Shown: in pieces, positions 35,084 to 35,948 of the stretch
Layout of the letters: each line of letters opens with the position of its first letter
Numbering within the stretch: the stretch's first letter is position 1
Assembly: GCA_017526985.1 (NCBI GenBank)
Contig: JAFXQR010000067.1
Coordinates: 1 to 35,948 of the forward strand
Direction: 5' to 3'
Source of the DNA: Lachnospiraceae bacterium
GTDB lineage: Bacteria; Bacillota; Clostridia; Lachnospirales; Lachnospiraceae
Length of the DNA stretch: 35,948 nucleotides
The notes under the pieces: model-generated
Told to the model about the DNA's origin: nothing
What the model saw: the letters and a program-made list of their open reading frames with translations, nothing else
Database searches by the model: none
Translations under genes and position numbers: made by a program

Positions 35084-35628
35084 TGAAAAAAAATATTATA
35101 CTGTTAGCGTTTGCTGTAAATATATTGTTTGCTGGATGTGTTGATCATGGTTCTTATGATAATAAACCGGATGATGAGATTTCTAAATACATAAAAGATA
35201 TGGTGGGAGATGAGTTTTATTATCATGATCATAGGTCAACTAGTAATGATGTAAGTGCTTATGACTTCGAGATTATGAATATTGAGGCGAAATCAATAGG
35301 AAACTTTGTTGATGCTTGTAACAATGCGATTTTGAATGAATCGACAAAGATATCTTTTTCGGTATGTGTGCATAATCCGGGTGGTATGGCTACAGTTTTT
35401 TTAGTAAGGAACTATAGTGATACGAAAATTTATGATGGGATATATTATTTGTGGATTGTAGATCAAACGGGGATTTATGATCCGGTATGTGATCCGGAAC
35501 TGTATTCTGATGTTGATGGTATTAAGGAGCTTCATGTAGATAAGGCAATTCAAGATATTGCGGAAAATAAAGGAATTGACTGGTATAGCTACTGGCCTGA
35601 GTTAGAAACTGTAGTGATCGAGTATTGA
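35080..35628 (+). CDS. Putative lipoprotein, possible partner of the C39-like protein
   Basis: 182 residues. The signal peptide ends in the lipobox LFAG-Cys20, predicting lipid attachment to the outer face of the membrane. The mature part is acidic (DKPDDEISKYIKD-like start) with no recognised domain. The ribosome site GGAG is well spaced for the ATG at 35083 (eight bases) or 35080 (five). The ATGA overlap couples it to the C39-like ORF. A surface lipoprotein next to a secreted cysteine-peptidase-like domain fits an immunity or inhibitor role, but this is positional inference. Confidence 0.7.
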   Translation: MMKKNIILLAFAVNILFAGCVDHGSYDNKPDDEISKYIKDMVGDEFYYHDHRSTSNDVSAYDFEIMNIEAKSIGNFVDACNNAILNESTKISFSVCVHNPGGMATVFLVRNYSDTKIYDGIYYLWIVDQTGIYDPVCDPELYSDVDGIKELHVDKAIQDIAENKGIDWYSYWPELETVVIEY

Positions 35629-35641
35629 TTAAGGGATTCAG

Positions 35642-35700
35642 AACCGTGTACTTTTACAGAATTGTTACATAGCGTAACCAGTTCTTAAAAGTACACGGTT
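35642..35700. repeat. Border repeat, second copy, as a 59-bp perfect-arm inverted repeat
   Basis: The arms AACCGTGTACTTTTA (35642-35656) and its exact complement (35686-35700) enclose 29 bases containing a smaller GTTAC/GTAAC hairpin. The left arm plus CAG equals the 34210-34227 repeat. It could also stop transcription after the lipoprotein gene, though the T run is short. The duplicated domain begins nine bases further on. Confidence 0.92.
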
Positions 35701-35708
35701 TTGCATTG

Positions 35709-35948
35709 TACTCAATAACGAGTGTTTTATAGGAACAATAACTATTGTATCATGCAGTAATAGAATAGGACATGGTTTTTTGGTTTATCATAGTTTTATA
35801 GAGGATACATTAAGGTTTTCCAGATTTACAGGAGGATTTACATATGGAGATTGGGTGTATACTACAGAAAAAGATTATGATATATATCCACAGGAATATG
35901 TTGCTATAGGTAATTCTGCTAGAGCAGGAATGACAGGACCATCTCATA
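35709..35948 (+). pseudogene. Start-less partial copy of the large protein's C-terminal papain-like domain
   Basis: 239 of 240 bases equal 32984-33223. The frame stays open, encoding VLNNECFIG onward including GHGFLVYHS, but there is no start codon: an in-frame TAA lies at 35675-35677, and only Pro-Val-Leu-Lys-Ser codons lead into it. The single difference changes Gly to Arg (RFSGFT to RFSRFT). It runs off the window edge, so whether it reaches the Cys motif and a partner gene is unknown. It resembles an orphan C-terminal module, as in polymorphic toxin loci. Confidence 0.85.

Noticed and set aside
35642-35700. 59-bp inverted repeat as an integron attC site
   Set aside because: Length and cassette-like setting fit, but the ends are not RYYYAAC and GTTRRRY, the arms are perfectly paired without extrahelical bases, and no integron integrase is seen.

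Overview
The window looks like chromosomal DNA of a Gram-positive Clostridia bacterium, most likely a gut or rumen Lachnospiraceae member. The basis is the gdpP-rplI-dnaB cluster, the tsaC-rpiB-dCMP deaminase cluster, strong GGAGG ribosome sites, many TGnTATAAT extended -10 promoters, and family content (SleB-type hydrolase, DUF3048, DUF3783, LRR_5 protein, AMMECR1/Memo fusion). No rRNA, tRNA, CRISPR array, phage or transposase gene was seen.

Layout. (1) 1-13.4 kb is mostly housekeeping: a partial MoxR ATPase (-), a zinc-ribbon membrane protein, an intergenic candidate structured RNA, a membrane-anchored GH18 protein, tsaC, rpiB, a dCMP deaminase, a coiled-coil SleB-type hydrolase, then on the minus strand a DUF402 and a DUF3048 (YerB-like) gene, and gdpP-rplI-dnaB ending at a strong terminator. 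(2) 13.6-24.7 kb is a same-strand series of small accessory genes: YunG-like, DUF2809, TIGR02452/PARG-like, DUF3783, aat, a methyltransferase-like protein, an unknown membrane protein, a tRNA-dihydrouridine synthase, a very large LRR_5 protein without signal peptide, an aldo/keto reductase and an HD-domain alarmone-hydrolase-like protein. (3) 24.7-28.7 kb is a four-gene minus-strand operon: Cys-rich membrane protein, Memo+AMMECR1 fusion, HNH protein with a membrane tail, and a RelA/SpoT-type synthetase. The synthetase converges on the HD gene, and they share a terminator. (4) 28.7-35.9 kb is visibly AT-rich and accessory. It holds a three-hairpin repeat, a promoter with a cre-like site, a 1449-aa exported modular protein, and a string of small cassettes.

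The most unusual part is region 4. The large secreted protein has CBM2-like domains, a ~140-residue acidic insert, TSP3-type calcium repeats, two C-type-lectin domains and a C-terminal papain-like (His then Cys) domain. It is followed by a four-helix membrane protein. Next comes an 18-bp repeat, then an ORF that begins inside a TSP3-like motif and carries a C39-like cysteine-peptidase domain, then a lipoprotein. The same repeat then recurs, now as one arm of a perfect inverted repeat, and is followed by a start-less, 239/240 identical copy of part of the large protein's C-terminal domain. This resembles an array of exchangeable C-terminal effector domains with putative partner (immunity-like) genes, with repeats at the cassette borders. 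Function is inference; the duplication and repeats are directly visible.
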